Part shown: in pieces, positions 11,014 to 19,838 of the stretch
How the letters are laid out: every line of letters starts with the position of its first letter
Position numbering within the stretch: the first letter of the stretch is position 1
DNA from: Halalkalibacter alkalisediminis
Lineage (GTDB): Bacteria; Bacillota; Bacilli; Bacillales; Bacillaceae_D
Reading direction: 5' to 3'
Length of the DNA: 51,856 bases
NCBI RefSeq assembly: GCF_028610705.1
Contig: NZ_JAQQWT010000021.1
Location: 1 to 51,856, forward strand
The notes under the pieces: model-generated
What the model was told of the DNA's origin: nothing
The model's database searches: none
What the model saw: the letters and a program-made list of their open reading frames with translations, nothing else
Position numbers and translations under genes: made by a program

Positions 11014-11331
11014 TTAGTTTTCAAGTGTCCCTTTTGGCTCCGTTTGATCTAAGTCAATGTAATCTCTTTCAGGATGAACTTGACCTTTTGGGGGGGCTAG
11101 TGCTTTACATATAAAGGTAAGAGTTCGATCTACATCTTTTAATACCTCTTCAGAAAAAACTTCCTTTGTGTCAGGGTCAAACACAACCGCTTTGAATGTT
11201 TTATCCTCATTAAAATAAAGTTTTACCGCATCGCCAAATTCTTCAGGTGGATGATGATGTATGAAAATCTCATATGGCACATCTGAATTTTGTACATGCT
11301 GAATTTTCTCTACTATCTCTTGTTTATCCAT
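11014..11331 (-). CDS. Conserved-looking hypothetical protein
   Basis: This 105-residue soluble, acidic protein has a good GGAGG site on the minus strand seven bases before its ATG. It contains an H-H-H-P-P-E-E-F motif near residue 25 and a predicted alpha/beta pattern. There are no membrane segments and no motif I can assign. It stands alone, convergent with the decayed gene and divergent from selB. Confidence 0.6.
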   Translation of the reverse strand: MDKQEIVEKIQHVQNSDVPYEIFIHHHPPEEFGDAVKLYFNEDKTFKAVVFDPDTKEVFSEEVLKDVDRTLTFICKALAPPKGQVHPERDYIDLDQTEPKGTLEN

Positions 11332-11526
11332 AACTGTCCTCCATTTCTCTTTCTAATCTCTTATCTTTAGTGTGTTGTTGTTTTACTTATTTTAGTCATC
11401 TTAAGGACGAATGTGGGAGTAGAAAATATAGTGATTATAACCAAATAAACCGACCGCTGATAACAGGAAGAGATTAATTTAAGGACCATTGAGATATTAC
11501 GGTTGATATCATATGTCATTAAACTG

Positions 11527-11628
11527 TTTAGGTATGTCAAATGGCAAACACTAAAAATAGAGGTCCCTAAATGACTCTTTAGGTACGTCAAAATTCAAAT
11601 ACTAAACATACAGGTACCTAAACCACTC
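11527..11628. repeat. Two 51-bp tandem units, each bounded by inverted repeats
   Basis: Units at 11527-11577 and 11578-11628 both start TTTAGGTA and end in CCTAAA plus a short tail, and a third partial TTTA follows. In the second unit TTTAGGTAC is perfectly inverted as GTACCTAAA. The first unit has diverged arms. This resembles a duplicated operator or hairpin. Confidence 0.7.
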
Positions 11629-11772
11629 TTTAAATCCTGAAAACGTAAATCTGATCAATAAAATTACTCATTTATAGTACTACTCTCTAATTTCTATACT
11701 ATTTTCAAAAAATATACTCGATAAGACCTGAATTAATAAAAGAGAGATTCGGTCTTCGACGTGTCCTTTTCT

Positions 11773-11801
11773 TTGTTTCAGAATGATGTATATAGTATGA
11801 T
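11773..11801 (+). promoter_or_regulatory. Possible selB promoter
   Basis: TTGTTT (11773-11778) and TATGAT (11796-11801) with 17-base spacing lie about 45 bases before the selB start codon. Confidence 0.45.
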
Positions 11802-11845
11802 AATACAACATGCATAAATGGTTATTAAAGAAGGGGAATATTGTT

Positions 11846-13759
11846 ATGAAACATTTTACAGTTGGGATGGCGGGTCATATTGATCATGGTAAAACAACAT
11901 TAACGAAAGCATTAACGAATATTGATACAGATCGTTTAAAAGAAGAGAAGGAGCGAAATATTTCAATCGAGCTTGGCTATGCTCCATTAACATTAAATGA
12001 GGAGATGGAGGTATCACTCATTGATGTACCAGGTCATGAGCGTTTTATCCGTCAAATGATTGCAGGGGTCGCCGGAATAGATCTAGTCATGCTTGTGGTG
12101 GCTGGTGATGAAGGAATGATGCCTCAAACGCGTGAACACATGGATATTCTTCGTTTACTTGGTATTGAAAATGGCCTAATCGTTGTCACGAAAATAGATC
12201 GCATTGATGAAGAAATGCGTGAATTAGTTGAATTAGATATTAGAGAAAGTGTGGAAGGTACGTTTTTAGAGGAAAGTCCTCTCTTTTTTGTAGATAGTGT
12301 GAATGGTGAGGGAGTTGAGAAGTTAAAAGAAGGCATTGCACAAAAATTAGTTATTCATTCTAGTCGTGATGCAAGTGGAGCCTTTCGTTTACCGATTGAT
12401 CAGGTGTTTACGGTTCATGGTCAAGGAACAGTCGTGCGAGGGACGGTCTACGAGGGGTTAGTGCAAGAAGGGGATGTGCTAGAACTTTTGCCGAAGAGGA
12501 TTCCGGTGAGAGCAAGGCAGCTTCAGGTTCATCATCAACCCCGAGAGCTTGGGCGAGCAGGGCAGCGTGTCGCAATTAATGTAGGTGGTGTGTCCAAAGA
12601 GGAAATAAGACGTGGTGATGTGCTAGTCTCGAGAGGCCATTATGAAACGACAGAAACGATCGATGTGGCGCTAACGACCGTAGCAGAACTGCAATTTTCG
12701 CTGAAGCAACGCGGAGTCATTAAATTACATATAGGTACAGCTGAAGTGTACGGGAAGATTGTTTTCTTTGACCGTAATGAATTAGTAGAGGGAAATGAAG
12801 AGCTAGTGTGTCAGATTCGATTAGAAGAACCTGTTGTCACAAGACGTGGAGATCGGTTTATTTTAAGGAGACCAACGCCGACGGAAACGATTGGTGGGGG
12901 AAAAATCATTGATGCACATGGTGGGAAATATCGGTTTGGTGTAGAAACGATCGATGCACTAAAAGAAAAGATGGCGGCAACTCCTGAGGAACGTTTATTT
13001 CAGCTTTTATTGGATAAGAAAATGCTAACGGTAAAAGATGTAAGCAAAGAGTTAAATGTACCTGAGGAGGAAGTGAAAGAACAGCTTTCTCAGAATGAAT
13101 CTCTCTTAAGTTTGCCAAGTGGAGAACTAACGAGTGAATCGGTTATGAGGACATTATCAGGTTCTATTGAAACTGAATTGGAGCGTTACCATAGTGAATT
13201 TCCTTTACGTGAGGGGATTAAGAAAGCAGAAATAATCCAAGGTTATCAAAAAACTTATCCGAAACGATTGGTTGATTGGACTTTAGAAGAAGGAACAAGA
13301 ACGAGTTCGTTTACGATTCGAGGACCATTTGTCTCACTAAAGGAACATGAACCTCATCCACCAGAGCAATGGGGAAAGCGAGTGGATCATGTTTTAGCAG
13401 CGATTAAAAAAGAAGAGTTACAAGTGACGCCTATTCAAACTCATTTATCAGCTCAGCAGATTCCTCAAGGGTTGCATGACGAGTTAATTTACTATTTTCA
13501 TCAACAACAAATCCTCTTTCAAATTGATGAAAAACTCTCCATTCATAGAGAACCATTTAAAAAAGCGGTTGAAACATTATTCAAGCAAACAGACACTGCA
13601 TTTACTCTTCAAGACGCAAAAGAAGTAACTGGTTTGTCTCGGAAGTATTTAGTTCCGTTTGTGGAAAAGCTTGATAAGCTTGATTTGACATTACGTCAAG
13701 AGCAAGAACGGAAATGGAGAGTGAGTGAAGTTGAAAATTGGCTCGATAACGAATCCTAA
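11846..13759 (+). CDS. selB: Selenocysteine-specific elongation factor SelB
   Basis: This 637-residue translation factor binds Sec-tRNA-Sec and the SECIS hairpin and delivers selenocysteine at in-frame UGA codons. The EF-Tu-like GTPase domain has G1 G-H-I-D-H-G-K-T-T at 10-18, D-V-P-G-H-E-R near 60 and the T-K-I-D base motif near 113. Beta-barrel domains II-III follow. The C-terminal third has the winged-helix repeats that bind SECIS RNA. Length agrees with Moorella SelB (634). The ATG at 11846 follows GAAGGGG. The last 35 bases overlap the next gene, a glycosyltransferase, implying coupled translation. Confidence 0.95.
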   Translation: MKHFTVGMAGHIDHGKTTLTKALTNIDTDRLKEEKERNISIELGYAPLTLNEEMEVSLIDVPGHERFIRQMIAGVAGIDLVMLVVAGDEGMMPQTREHMDILRLLGIENGLIVVTKIDRIDEEMRELVELDIRESVEGTFLEESPLFFVDSVNGEGVEKLKEGIAQKLVIHSSRDASGAFRLPIDQVFTVHGQGTVVRGTVYEGLVQEGDVLELLPKRIPVRARQLQVHHQPRELGRAGQRVAINVGGVSKEEIRRGDVLVSRGHYETTETIDVALTTVAELQFSLKQRGVIKLHIGTAEVYGKIVFFDRNELVEGNEELVCQIRLEEPVVTRRGDRFILRRPTPTETIGGGKIIDAHGGKYRFGVETIDALKEKMAATPEERLFQLLLDKKMLTVKDVSKELNVPEEEVKEQLSQNESLLSLPSGELTSESVMRTLSGSIETELERYHSEFPLREGIKKAEIIQGYQKTYPKRLVDWTLEEGTRTSSFTIRGPFVSLKEHEPHPPEQWGKRVDHVLAAIKKEELQVTPIQTHLSAQQIPQGLHDELIYYFHQQQILFQIDEKLSIHREPFKKAVETLFKQTDTAFTLQDAKEVTGLSRKYLVPFVEKLDKLDLTLRQEQERKWRVSEVENWLDNES

Positions 13760-14777
13760 AATTTTGTTCTTCACTCCTTACTATGAACAAAATCGTGGGA
13801 ATGCGACAACGGCTAAGCGTATTGTAAAGGGCTTAACAACGTGGGGCGCTTCTATTCGAGTGTTTGCTTATGAGGAGCAATCGTGGGATGCAGAATGGGA
13901 ATCATATTTCCATGAAGCTGATATTTACCATGTCATTCATTTAAAACGATTTGCCGAATGGTTTAAACGGTATTCTCACTTAGAAATTAGTAAACCCTAT
14001 ATATTAACTTCTGGGGGGACTGATGTGAATGAAGACTTAAAAGATGCTAATGCAGCTAGGCTCATGAATGCAGTAGCGGATCAGTCATGTGGGATAACGG
14101 TCTTTAGTGAGGATGGGAAAGAGAAGATTGTAAGGGCCAATCCGGTCCTCGCTGATCGGATTTACGTCATACCACAAAGTGTGGAATTACCGGTTGGGCA
14201 AGTAACGAGTGTAGAGTTTAGTGGAGATCCAGTATTTTTACTTCCTGCTGGGCTAAGGCCGATTAAAGATGTGTTTTACTTATTTGATGAGCTTAAAAAA
14301 ATGCGTGTAACTTGGCCATCTCTCTCCTTTAATATCCTTGGACCAGTGCTTGATAAAAAGGTGCACCAAGAAGTCGTAGAGCGAGAAAAAGAAAATGACT
14401 GGTTTCACTATTATGATGCTGTTCCGATTGATCAGATGAAATCGATCTATGAGAAAGTGGATATTGTTTTAAATTCGTCTATTTCAGAGGGACAATCAGC
14501 AGCTGTTCTAGAAGCGTTGTCAATTGGGAAGATTGTTTTTGCGCGAAATAATTCTGGAAATGCGAGTGTTATCAAAGAGGGGAAGACCGGTTTTCTTTTT
14601 CATACACCAGCTGAATTTCATCAAAAAGTGACCGAATTATTTCATTCAAAAGAAAAACAAGCGGAAATTAGAGAAAAGGCCAAGACGTATATTGATCAGC
14701 ATCATTCCTTAGACAAGGAAATGATGCAATTTTTAGAAGTGTACACCCACTGTTTAACAAAAGTGTACTCTAGCTAG
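13725..14777 (+). CDS. GT-B fold glycosyltransferase, translationally coupled to selB
   Basis: This is a 350-residue cytosolic glycosyltransferase of the GT4 type. The C-terminal nucleotide-sugar domain has the E-x7-E motif (E255, E263 in S-E-G-Q-S-A-A-V-L-E-A-L-S-I-G). The N-terminal domain has T-P-Y-Y near 17-20, G-N-A-T-T-A-K-R at 25-32 and S-G-G-T-D-V-N-E-D near 96-104. The pattern G-N-x-T-T-A-x-R followed by x-G-T-D recalls, from memory, SenB-type selenosugar synthases, which attach selenium from selenophosphate to a sugar. This link is only suggestive. The GTG start lies within selB, 35 bases before its stop. Alternative roles are cell-envelope or small-molecule glycosylation. Family assignment is firm; substrate is unknown. 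Confidence 0.8.
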   Translation: MKLKIGSITNPKILFFTPYYEQNRGNATTAKRIVKGLTTWGASIRVFAYEEQSWDAEWESYFHEADIYHVIHLKRFAEWFKRYSHLEISKPYILTSGGTDVNEDLKDANAARLMNAVADQSCGITVFSEDGKEKIVRANPVLADRIYVIPQSVELPVGQVTSVEFSGDPVFLLPAGLRPIKDVFYLFDELKKMRVTWPSLSFNILGPVLDKKVHQEVVEREKENDWFHYYDAVPIDQMKSIYEKVDIVLNSSISEGQSAAVLEALSIGKIVFARNNSGNASVIKEGKTGFLFHTPAEFHQKVTELFHSKEKQAEIREKAKTYIDQHHSLDKEMMQFLEVYTHCLTKVYSS

Positions 14778-14857
14778 CCGAGGCTAAATACTTTACATCT
14801 AACTAGCTTGGTGGTAAATTTTACAATGCAATTCTAATAGAAAAAGGTGGAGAGAAC

Positions 14858-15805
14858 ATGAAGAAATGGTTATTAACAGTGGGTCTTGTTTTTGCCTTAA
14901 CAGCTTGCGGTGCAGCGGACGAGCCCGATGAGGTCGTACAATCACCAACAGTAGATGAAGAAACAGAGGCACCAGCAACAGAACATGATGATAGTGAGTT
15001 TATTGTGGCTGTTATCCCTTCCCAATCAATGGGAGAAATGCAAACAGGACTTGATAATCTAGAGGTACATCTATCAGAGAGTCTCGGGCGTGATGTAGTG
15101 GTTGAGCAATACCCAAATTACAACGCGGTTGTGGAAGCAATCAACTACAATCATATTGATCTTGCTTTTTTAGGACCGTTAACGTACCTGATTGCACATG
15201 AACAAAGTGGAGCGCAAGCGATTATCACTCAAGAAGTCGATGGTAGTCCCTATTATTATTCGTATATCATTACTCATGCAGATCGTGAGTGGGAAAATTT
15301 AGACGATATGCTTGAAGATAGAGCAGAAGTTGATTTTGCCTTTGCAAGTATTTCTTCTACTTCAGGTCATTTAATTCCGGGTCTTCACCTACGTCAATTA
15401 GGTTATTACGATAGTGAAGATGAACATGCGTTTAATCAAATTCAATTTGCTGGTTCTCATGATATTGTAACGACCCTCGTTCAAGATCAAACCGTTGATG
15501 CCGGTGCAGTTGATAGTGCCATCTTAGAAGCGCTTATGAAAGAAGATGAGGCGAACGGTGGTAGTCTACGTGAAGATATAAAGGTTCTTTGGCAGTCTGA
15601 ACAACTTTATCAATATCCATGGGTGGTTCCTGCACAGACGAGTGATGAGCTAATTGCTGAATTGCAAGAAGCTTATGCACAGATTGAAGACGAAGAAATT
15701 CTGCGCATTTTTGGTGGTGCAACGCGCTTTGTTGAAGCGGACGATAGTCAATACGCGGATGTGTTAGAAGCAGCTCGTGAATTCGATATGCTGACGTTAC
15801 AATAG
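14858..15805 (+). CDS. PhnD-family ABC transporter substrate-binding lipoprotein
   Basis: This 315-residue lipoprotein has a signal peptide ending in the lipobox L-T-A-C (Cys about 17). An acidic linker (about 20-50) is followed by a periplasmic-type binding fold of the PhnD/phosphonate class. Family features include N-Y-N-A-V-V-E-A-I near 85, the D-L-A-F-L-G-P ligand loop near 100 and S-I-S-S-T-S-G-H near 167. Ligands of this class include phosphonates, phosphite and possibly other oxyanions. A GGTGGAGAG site precedes the ATG. It heads a three-gene transporter operon directly downstream of selB and the glycosyltransferase. Transport of a selenium compound is therefore a context-based guess. 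Confidence 0.85.
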   Translation: MKKWLLTVGLVFALTACGAADEPDEVVQSPTVDEETEAPATEHDDSEFIVAVIPSQSMGEMQTGLDNLEVHLSESLGRDVVVEQYPNYNAVVEAINYNHIDLAFLGPLTYLIAHEQSGAQAIITQEVDGSPYYYSYIITHADREWENLDDMLEDRAEVDFAFASISSTSGHLIPGLHLRQLGYYDSEDEHAFNQIQFAGSHDIVTTLVQDQTVDAGAVDSAILEALMKEDEANGGSLREDIKVLWQSEQLYQYPWVVPAQTSDELIAELQEAYAQIEDEEILRIFGGATRFVEADDSQYADVLEAAREFDMLTLQ

Positions 15806-15818
15806 GAGTTTACTTGAT

Positions 15819-16580
15819 ATGGTTTGGTTTCGTAGGCGCTACATCGTTTATATCCTTCTCATTCTAGTTGCACTCTGGTGGAGTATGGATATGACTGGTT
15901 TTGAATGGAGAAAGCTTACGCAAATCGGAAATATTTATCACATGGTGACCACTCGTTTTTTTCCAATTGAGTGGTCCCTTTTTCCGAGAATGGCGTATCA
16001 CAGTTTAGTGACACTGGCTATGGCGTTTCTAGGGACGTTCTTGGCCTTACTCGTTGCCTTGCCTCTTAGTTTTCTTGCTGCGAAAAATACAAGTGGATCG
16101 GTGGCTATGTATGGAACGGTAAGAGGGGGGTTAAGCGCTCTTCGTTCTATTCCAGAAATCGTGTTTGGTTTAATTTTTGTGTCCGCTTTTGGACTTGGAC
16201 CGTTTGCAGCTGTTTTAGCGATTATTCTTCACAATATTGGAGTATTGGGAAAATTAATCTCGGAGCTAATTGAAGCGGCTGAGAACGGACCTCAAGAGGC
16301 GATGCGTTCAGTTGGGGCAACCAAGTGGGTTGGGCATTTATTTTCGATCTTGCCCCAAATCTGGCCGAATGTTCTTTCACAATATTTCTACCGATTTGAG
16401 GTGGCGATCCGTACATCCCTTATTCTAGGTTTTATTGGCGGAGGAGGAATTGGTCAGCAGCTCTTTAACCATTTTCAGAGCTTTTATTATACCGCAGTCG
16501 CGCTTGATATTGTCCTGATTATGATTCTCGTCATTTTCGTCGATTTTATCGGTGGGCGAATTCGCGCAAGGGTGATATAA
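15819..16580 (+). CDS. PhnE-like ABC transporter permease
   Basis: This 253-residue inner-membrane permease has about six hydrophobic segments. The permease signature loop is E-A-A-E-N-G-P-Q-E-A-M-R-S-V-G-A near residue 150, the site that contacts the ATPase. A glycine-rich segment follows (F-I-G-G-G-G-I-G-Q-Q). It begins 13 bases after the binding protein and ends 14 bases before the ATPase, so the three are one unit. Like PhnE it should form the channel for the oxyanion ligand. Ligand identity is not shown by the sequence. Confidence 0.87.
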   Translation: MVWFRRRYIVYILLILVALWWSMDMTGFEWRKLTQIGNIYHMVTTRFFPIEWSLFPRMAYHSLVTLAMAFLGTFLALLVALPLSFLAAKNTSGSVAMYGTVRGGLSALRSIPEIVFGLIFVSAFGLGPFAAVLAIILHNIGVLGKLISELIEAAENGPQEAMRSVGATKWVGHLFSILPQIWPNVLSQYFYRFEVAIRTSLILGFIGGGGIGQQLFNHFQSFYYTAVALDIVLIMILVIFVDFIGGRIRARVI

Positions 16581-16594
16581 AGGGGGTTACACAC

Positions 16595-17329
16595 ATGCTG
16601 ACGATTCAAGATTTAGTTGTTCAATATCCAAAAACAGAAGAACATGCAATCGATCATTTAAACGTAACATTAGAAAAAGGCGAGTTTGTTTGTGTATTAG
16701 GAAAAAGTGGTGCGGGTAAATCGACTTTTATTCGGTCCATTAACCGTCTCCAACGGCCAACTTCTGGTACCATCAAATGGGAAGGAACTGACTTAACCAA
16801 ACTATCTGAAGCGAAAATGAGACGGGTACGTTCTGAAATGGTAATGATTTTTCAGCATTTTAATTTGATTCCTCGGATGACCGTTTTCCAAAATACGTTA
16901 ACAGGTGCATTTGGCAGAAGAGCCCCGTATAAGAATTTATTTGGTATCTTTTCTGAACAAGAAAAGAAACGCGGCTTTCTAGCTCTTGAAGAAGTGGGTT
17001 TAGAAAGACATGCCAATAAGCGAGTAGAAGCATTAAGCGGGGGGCAGAAGCAACGAGTAGGTATTGCGAGAGCCTTGCTGCAAGATCCTAAACTGTTGCT
17101 CGGTGATGAGCCAGTTGCAAGCTTAGACCCATCCACTTCTAGAAGAATTTTTGAACTCATGAAAAGAATTCATGAAGAACGCGAATTGTTGTCAATTATT
17201 AATGTTCATGATGTTCAATTAGCGAAAGAGTTTGCAACTAGAATCATTGCCTTTCGTGATGGGAAATTGATTTTTGATGGGAAACCGGAAGAAGTGGATG
17301 AGCGTATGTTTGCTAAGATTTATCAATAA
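16595..17329 (+). CDS. PhnC-like ABC transporter ATPase
   Basis: This 244-residue ATPase drives the adjacent importer. Walker A G-K-S-G-A-G-K-S is at 36-43, the Q-loop is near 86 (M-I-F-Q-H-F-N), the signature L-S-G-G-Q-K-Q-R is near 148 and Walker B L-L-L-G-D-E-P is near 170. The switch His is in N-V-H-D. The order binding protein-permease-ATPase differs from the usual phnCDE order. No phosphonate lyase genes are nearby, which weakens a phosphonate-degradation role. Confidence 0.88.
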   Translation: MLTIQDLVVQYPKTEEHAIDHLNVTLEKGEFVCVLGKSGAGKSTFIRSINRLQRPTSGTIKWEGTDLTKLSEAKMRRVRSEMVMIFQHFNLIPRMTVFQNTLTGAFGRRAPYKNLFGIFSEQEKKRGFLALEEVGLERHANKRVEALSGGQKQRVGIARALLQDPKLLLGDEPVASLDPSTSRRIFELMKRIHEERELLSIINVHDVQLAKEFATRIIAFRDGKLIFDGKPEEVDERMFAKIYQ

Positions 17330-17448
17330 AAAACAGTAAAATTAATTAGTTCCGATACTGTGAAGAAAATGTAAAATAGAAGGGTAAAAAACATTGGAAA
17401 TCACATCAGAAATAGCATATTGAAATCACAATAGAATTAGTACAAAAA

Positions 17449-17482
17449 ACGCTTGGATTAAATGAATGAAATCCAAGCGTAT
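17449..17482. terminator. Bidirectional terminator
   Basis: ACGCTTGGATT (17449-17459) pairs with AATCCAAGCGT (17470-17480). The run of A before it gives a T-run on the minus strand. It separates the ABC operon from the convergent membrane genes. Confidence 0.75.
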
Positions 17483-17506
17483 TAATTAGTCTATTCTAAT
17501 TAAAGC

Positions 17507-18022
17507 TCACGTTCCTAATAAATTTTTTACTTGCAGGTACTTTTTAGTAAGATGATAATAGATAAGATAAAGACTATTAACAAACAAATAAATAGGGATT
17601 GAAAAGAAAATTTGGTATCCATTTTTATAATGAAAAATACCCATTTTAACACATATCCACTCCATTACTATTCCAAAGCATGTAAAAAAAATGATGTAAA
17701 TAATATTCATGTATCCCTTTATTTTTAACTTATCATAAAAATAAATAATCAAATACGTAAATGGTCCGTACATGATATAAGATATAAAGTCAAATAACTC
17801 AAAATTGGATGAGTCGTTTACGTCATAGTAATCAAAAGGTTCAATGCTAATGGTATGATCAAACAAAGTTCCTAAAAATACACCTACTAAAAAATACATA
17901 ATAGAAAGTGATAAGGGAAATCGTTTTGGCAAAAGAAAAATGACCGTTATTGTAATGAATAATATAGCTAATATAAACAATTCGTTTTGATTAAACTGAT
18001 AATCATAATAAATAGTATTCAT
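17507..18022 (-). CDS. CBO0543-like membrane protein
   Basis: This 171-residue, very hydrophobic protein has about five membrane segments and little soluble sequence. The fold and the aromatic-rich loops (H-Y-K-N-G-Y-Q near 140) match the CBO0543 family of unknown function. Its start overlaps the stop of the upstream gene by four bases (ATGA-type overlap), so the two are translated together and may form a heteromeric complex. It is downstream in the pair. Confidence 0.65.
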   Translation of the reverse strand: MNTIYYDYQFNQNELFILAILFITITVIFLLPKRFPLSLSIMYFLVGVFLGTLFDHTISIEPFDYYDVNDSSNFELFDFISYIMYGPFTYLIIYFYDKLKIKGYMNIIYIIFFTCFGIVMEWICVKMGIFHYKNGYQIFFSIPIYLFVNSLYLIYYHLTKKYLQVKNLLGT

Positions 18023-18492
18023 ATAAATATCCCATCCTTCTTTAAACGTTTTCTAAACCATTTAGCACAAAGAAGAGTAAGAAGGATATAAAGGAGCAAA
18101 GAAAGTAATTCAATAAATGGGCTCCAATTTTTGTACGTATATATACCAAAATAAATAGCTAAATACTCTAAAGAAATTAACAAGGTTAGCGTAATAAAAA
18201 TGGAGGCATATTTTATTATCTGTTTTTTGGCTATATAGAATATATTACAAAAAAGAAGCAGCGTTAATGGAATCACGACGTTACGAGACAATAAATGACA
18301 TAGATACAATACAGTATCTTTTGTTATTTCAACATATCCAAAATTAAGAGAGACAAGGGTTGCTTTATTAATAACAATCATTGACACGATGATATATATA
18401 AAGAGATTTTCTAAAATAGAAAGCTTTCGTGCATACAATGCAAATGACGTTATTGTAAACCATGTAATCATGATATAGATAGAAAGTACCAT
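18019..18492 (-). CDS. CBO0543-like membrane protein, first of an overlapping pair
   Basis: This 157-residue protein has about five membrane segments and a basic C-terminus (W-F-R-K-R-L-K-K). It shares general composition and segment layout with the next gene and with the gene at 3296-3817, including a Y-K-N-W motif like the Y-K-N-G of its partner. A GGGAGTT site precedes the ATG. Function is unknown. The paired, overlapping layout suggests the two act together. Confidence 0.65.
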   Translation of the reverse strand: MVLSIYIMITWFTITSFALYARKLSILENLFIYIIVSMIVINKATLVSLNFGYVEITKDTVLYLCHLLSRNVVIPLTLLLFCNIFYIAKKQIIKYASIFITLTLLISLEYLAIYFGIYTYKNWSPFIELLSLLLYILLTLLCAKWFRKRLKKDGIFI

Positions 18493-19068
18493 TAACTCCC
18501 TCCATTTCGGCCATAGTCTTTTTAGAATAACCGTAAAAAAACATTAAACCCCATATATTTTAACTTCTTTCACTTTGTTCTTGATTAACAGATTTTGTTA
18601 ATATATTTCGGGAAATTCCGTACCTCTATCATTTGTTTAATACCTCTCTATTTTTTTGATAAAGCTGATAACTTTAGCACTTCAATCTAACCGTCCAAGT
18701 TGCGTTGTTTGTATGTAACTTTTCTCTTATTACAGTAACTACTCCACAGTTTAAGTACACTTCATCACAAATTCTAAAAGTACTTTAACATAAAATCACA
18801 ATTTTCTTTATAACGATTTAGTGTGTTATTTGCTATACGCTCTCACATGTTAAAGTCTCAAGAATTGTTTATATAACAAGGATTAGTAAAGCCTAAACCA
18901 CTATACGTGATAGGCACCTATTGATAGGTTATTTTTTGTGTTTCTCAACGATAAGGAAACTACAATGTGTATGACTTCGGGGAAAAATAGATCCTTTGTC
19001 ATAGCGGGAATATGTTAAAATATCGATTGATTATAACTTCCCTAGTTGAGAGGGAGAGGAGAAAAACG
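18493..19068. other. Intergenic region
   Basis: These roughly 575 AT-rich bases show no convincing gene. A short stem, ACCTA-TTGA-TAGGT (18916-18929), followed by a T-rich run could be a weak terminator. Promoters for both flanking transcripts must lie here, but none is clear. Confidence 0.45.
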
Positions 19069-19794
19069 ATGCGACAAAAACAGCTTCGAACAAAATTAAA
19101 TAAAGTCGTTAAGACGAGAGCACCAATAAATATAGCTCTTAAAGGGGTGAGTCTACTTATTGGTGTGGTGGTGGTATACACGGTTGTCCAATCCGAGGTA
19201 TGGTTTAGATTATTTGTTGTTTTATTTTTACTAGGAACAGCCTTCGTTTTAAATAAAAAGGTTAATGAGTTAAAAGTAAATGCTAAGGAAGAGGATGTTT
19301 CACCGGCTATAGAGATGGAGAATCAACATACACGTATCTTTGAGAAGACGGTAACCGAGAAGGAAGAGCAACTAGAAAAAATTGACTTAGATCGTACGCA
19401 ACTGCTTGAAGAACTATTCTCAAAAGCAGAGCTAGATGAACGAGAAAAACAAACCTACCGCGAACGCATTAAGCAAAAAGAATCGGAGCGCTCCTCTATC
19501 ATGCAAGATTTAATGATTGTGAAAGGGAAGTTACAACAAGCTGTGTATGAAACGAAGAAGTACTTTGTAAAAACAGATCCGATGAAGGAACTAGCTGCTA
19601 CCATTGAAGCCGAAAATATTGAAGAGGCATCGATTGTGATGCTGAATAAAAAAGTTAAAGCAGTTATTTCTTCAACACTATCAGAAAACACCATTGAAGC
19701 ATTAGTTAAAGGCAATTATGTTGATGAGGATTATAATTTAACTCGCTCCGGTTATAAGGCATTGCTGAAGACTATGCAAAAAGACTCAGAATGA
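19069..19794 (+). CDS. Membrane-anchored coiled-coil protein of unknown function
   Basis: This is a 241-residue protein. Residues 1-20 are basic, two hydrophobic segments follow (about 22-42 and 45-62) and the rest is charged. A long helix rich in Glu/Lys/Gln (about 85-165) is predicted as coiled coil, followed by a small C-terminal domain (N-Y-V-D-E-D-Y-N-L-T-R-S-G-Y). The ATG at 19069 follows GGGAGAGGAG; an upstream in-frame ATG lacks a site. It is convergent with selD and shares a bidirectional terminator with it. I cannot assign a family. Confidence 0.65.
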   Translation: MRQKQLRTKLNKVVKTRAPINIALKGVSLLIGVVVVYTVVQSEVWFRLFVVLFLLGTAFVLNKKVNELKVNAKEEDVSPAIEMENQHTRIFEKTVTEKEEQLEKIDLDRTQLLEELFSKAELDEREKQTYRERIKQKESERSSIMQDLMIVKGKLQQAVYETKKYFVKTDPMKELAATIEAENIEEASIVMLNKKVKAVISSTLSENTIEALVKGNYVDEDYNLTRSGYKALLKTMQKDSE

Positions 19795-19800
19795 ATGGCG

Positions 19801-19838
19801 AAAAACCGCTTAGGTCATTTGACCTAAGCGGTTTTTTA
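19801..19838. terminator. Bidirectional terminator between 19069 gene and selD
   Basis: AAAACCGCTTAGGTC pairs with GACCTAAGCGGTTTT around a short loop, with T-runs on both strands. It overlaps the selD stop region. Confidence 0.85.

Larger units (their letters stand above)
11332..11845. other. Intergenic region upstream of selB
   Basis: These roughly 510 AT-rich bases hold a 51-bp tandem repeat (11527-11628) and a possible selB promoter (11773-11801). No credible ORF is seen. Confidence 0.6.

Noticed and set aside
11527-11628. CRISPR-like array
   Set aside because: Only two units, no spacer/repeat alternation and no cas genes. It is a tandem duplication of a palindromic unit.
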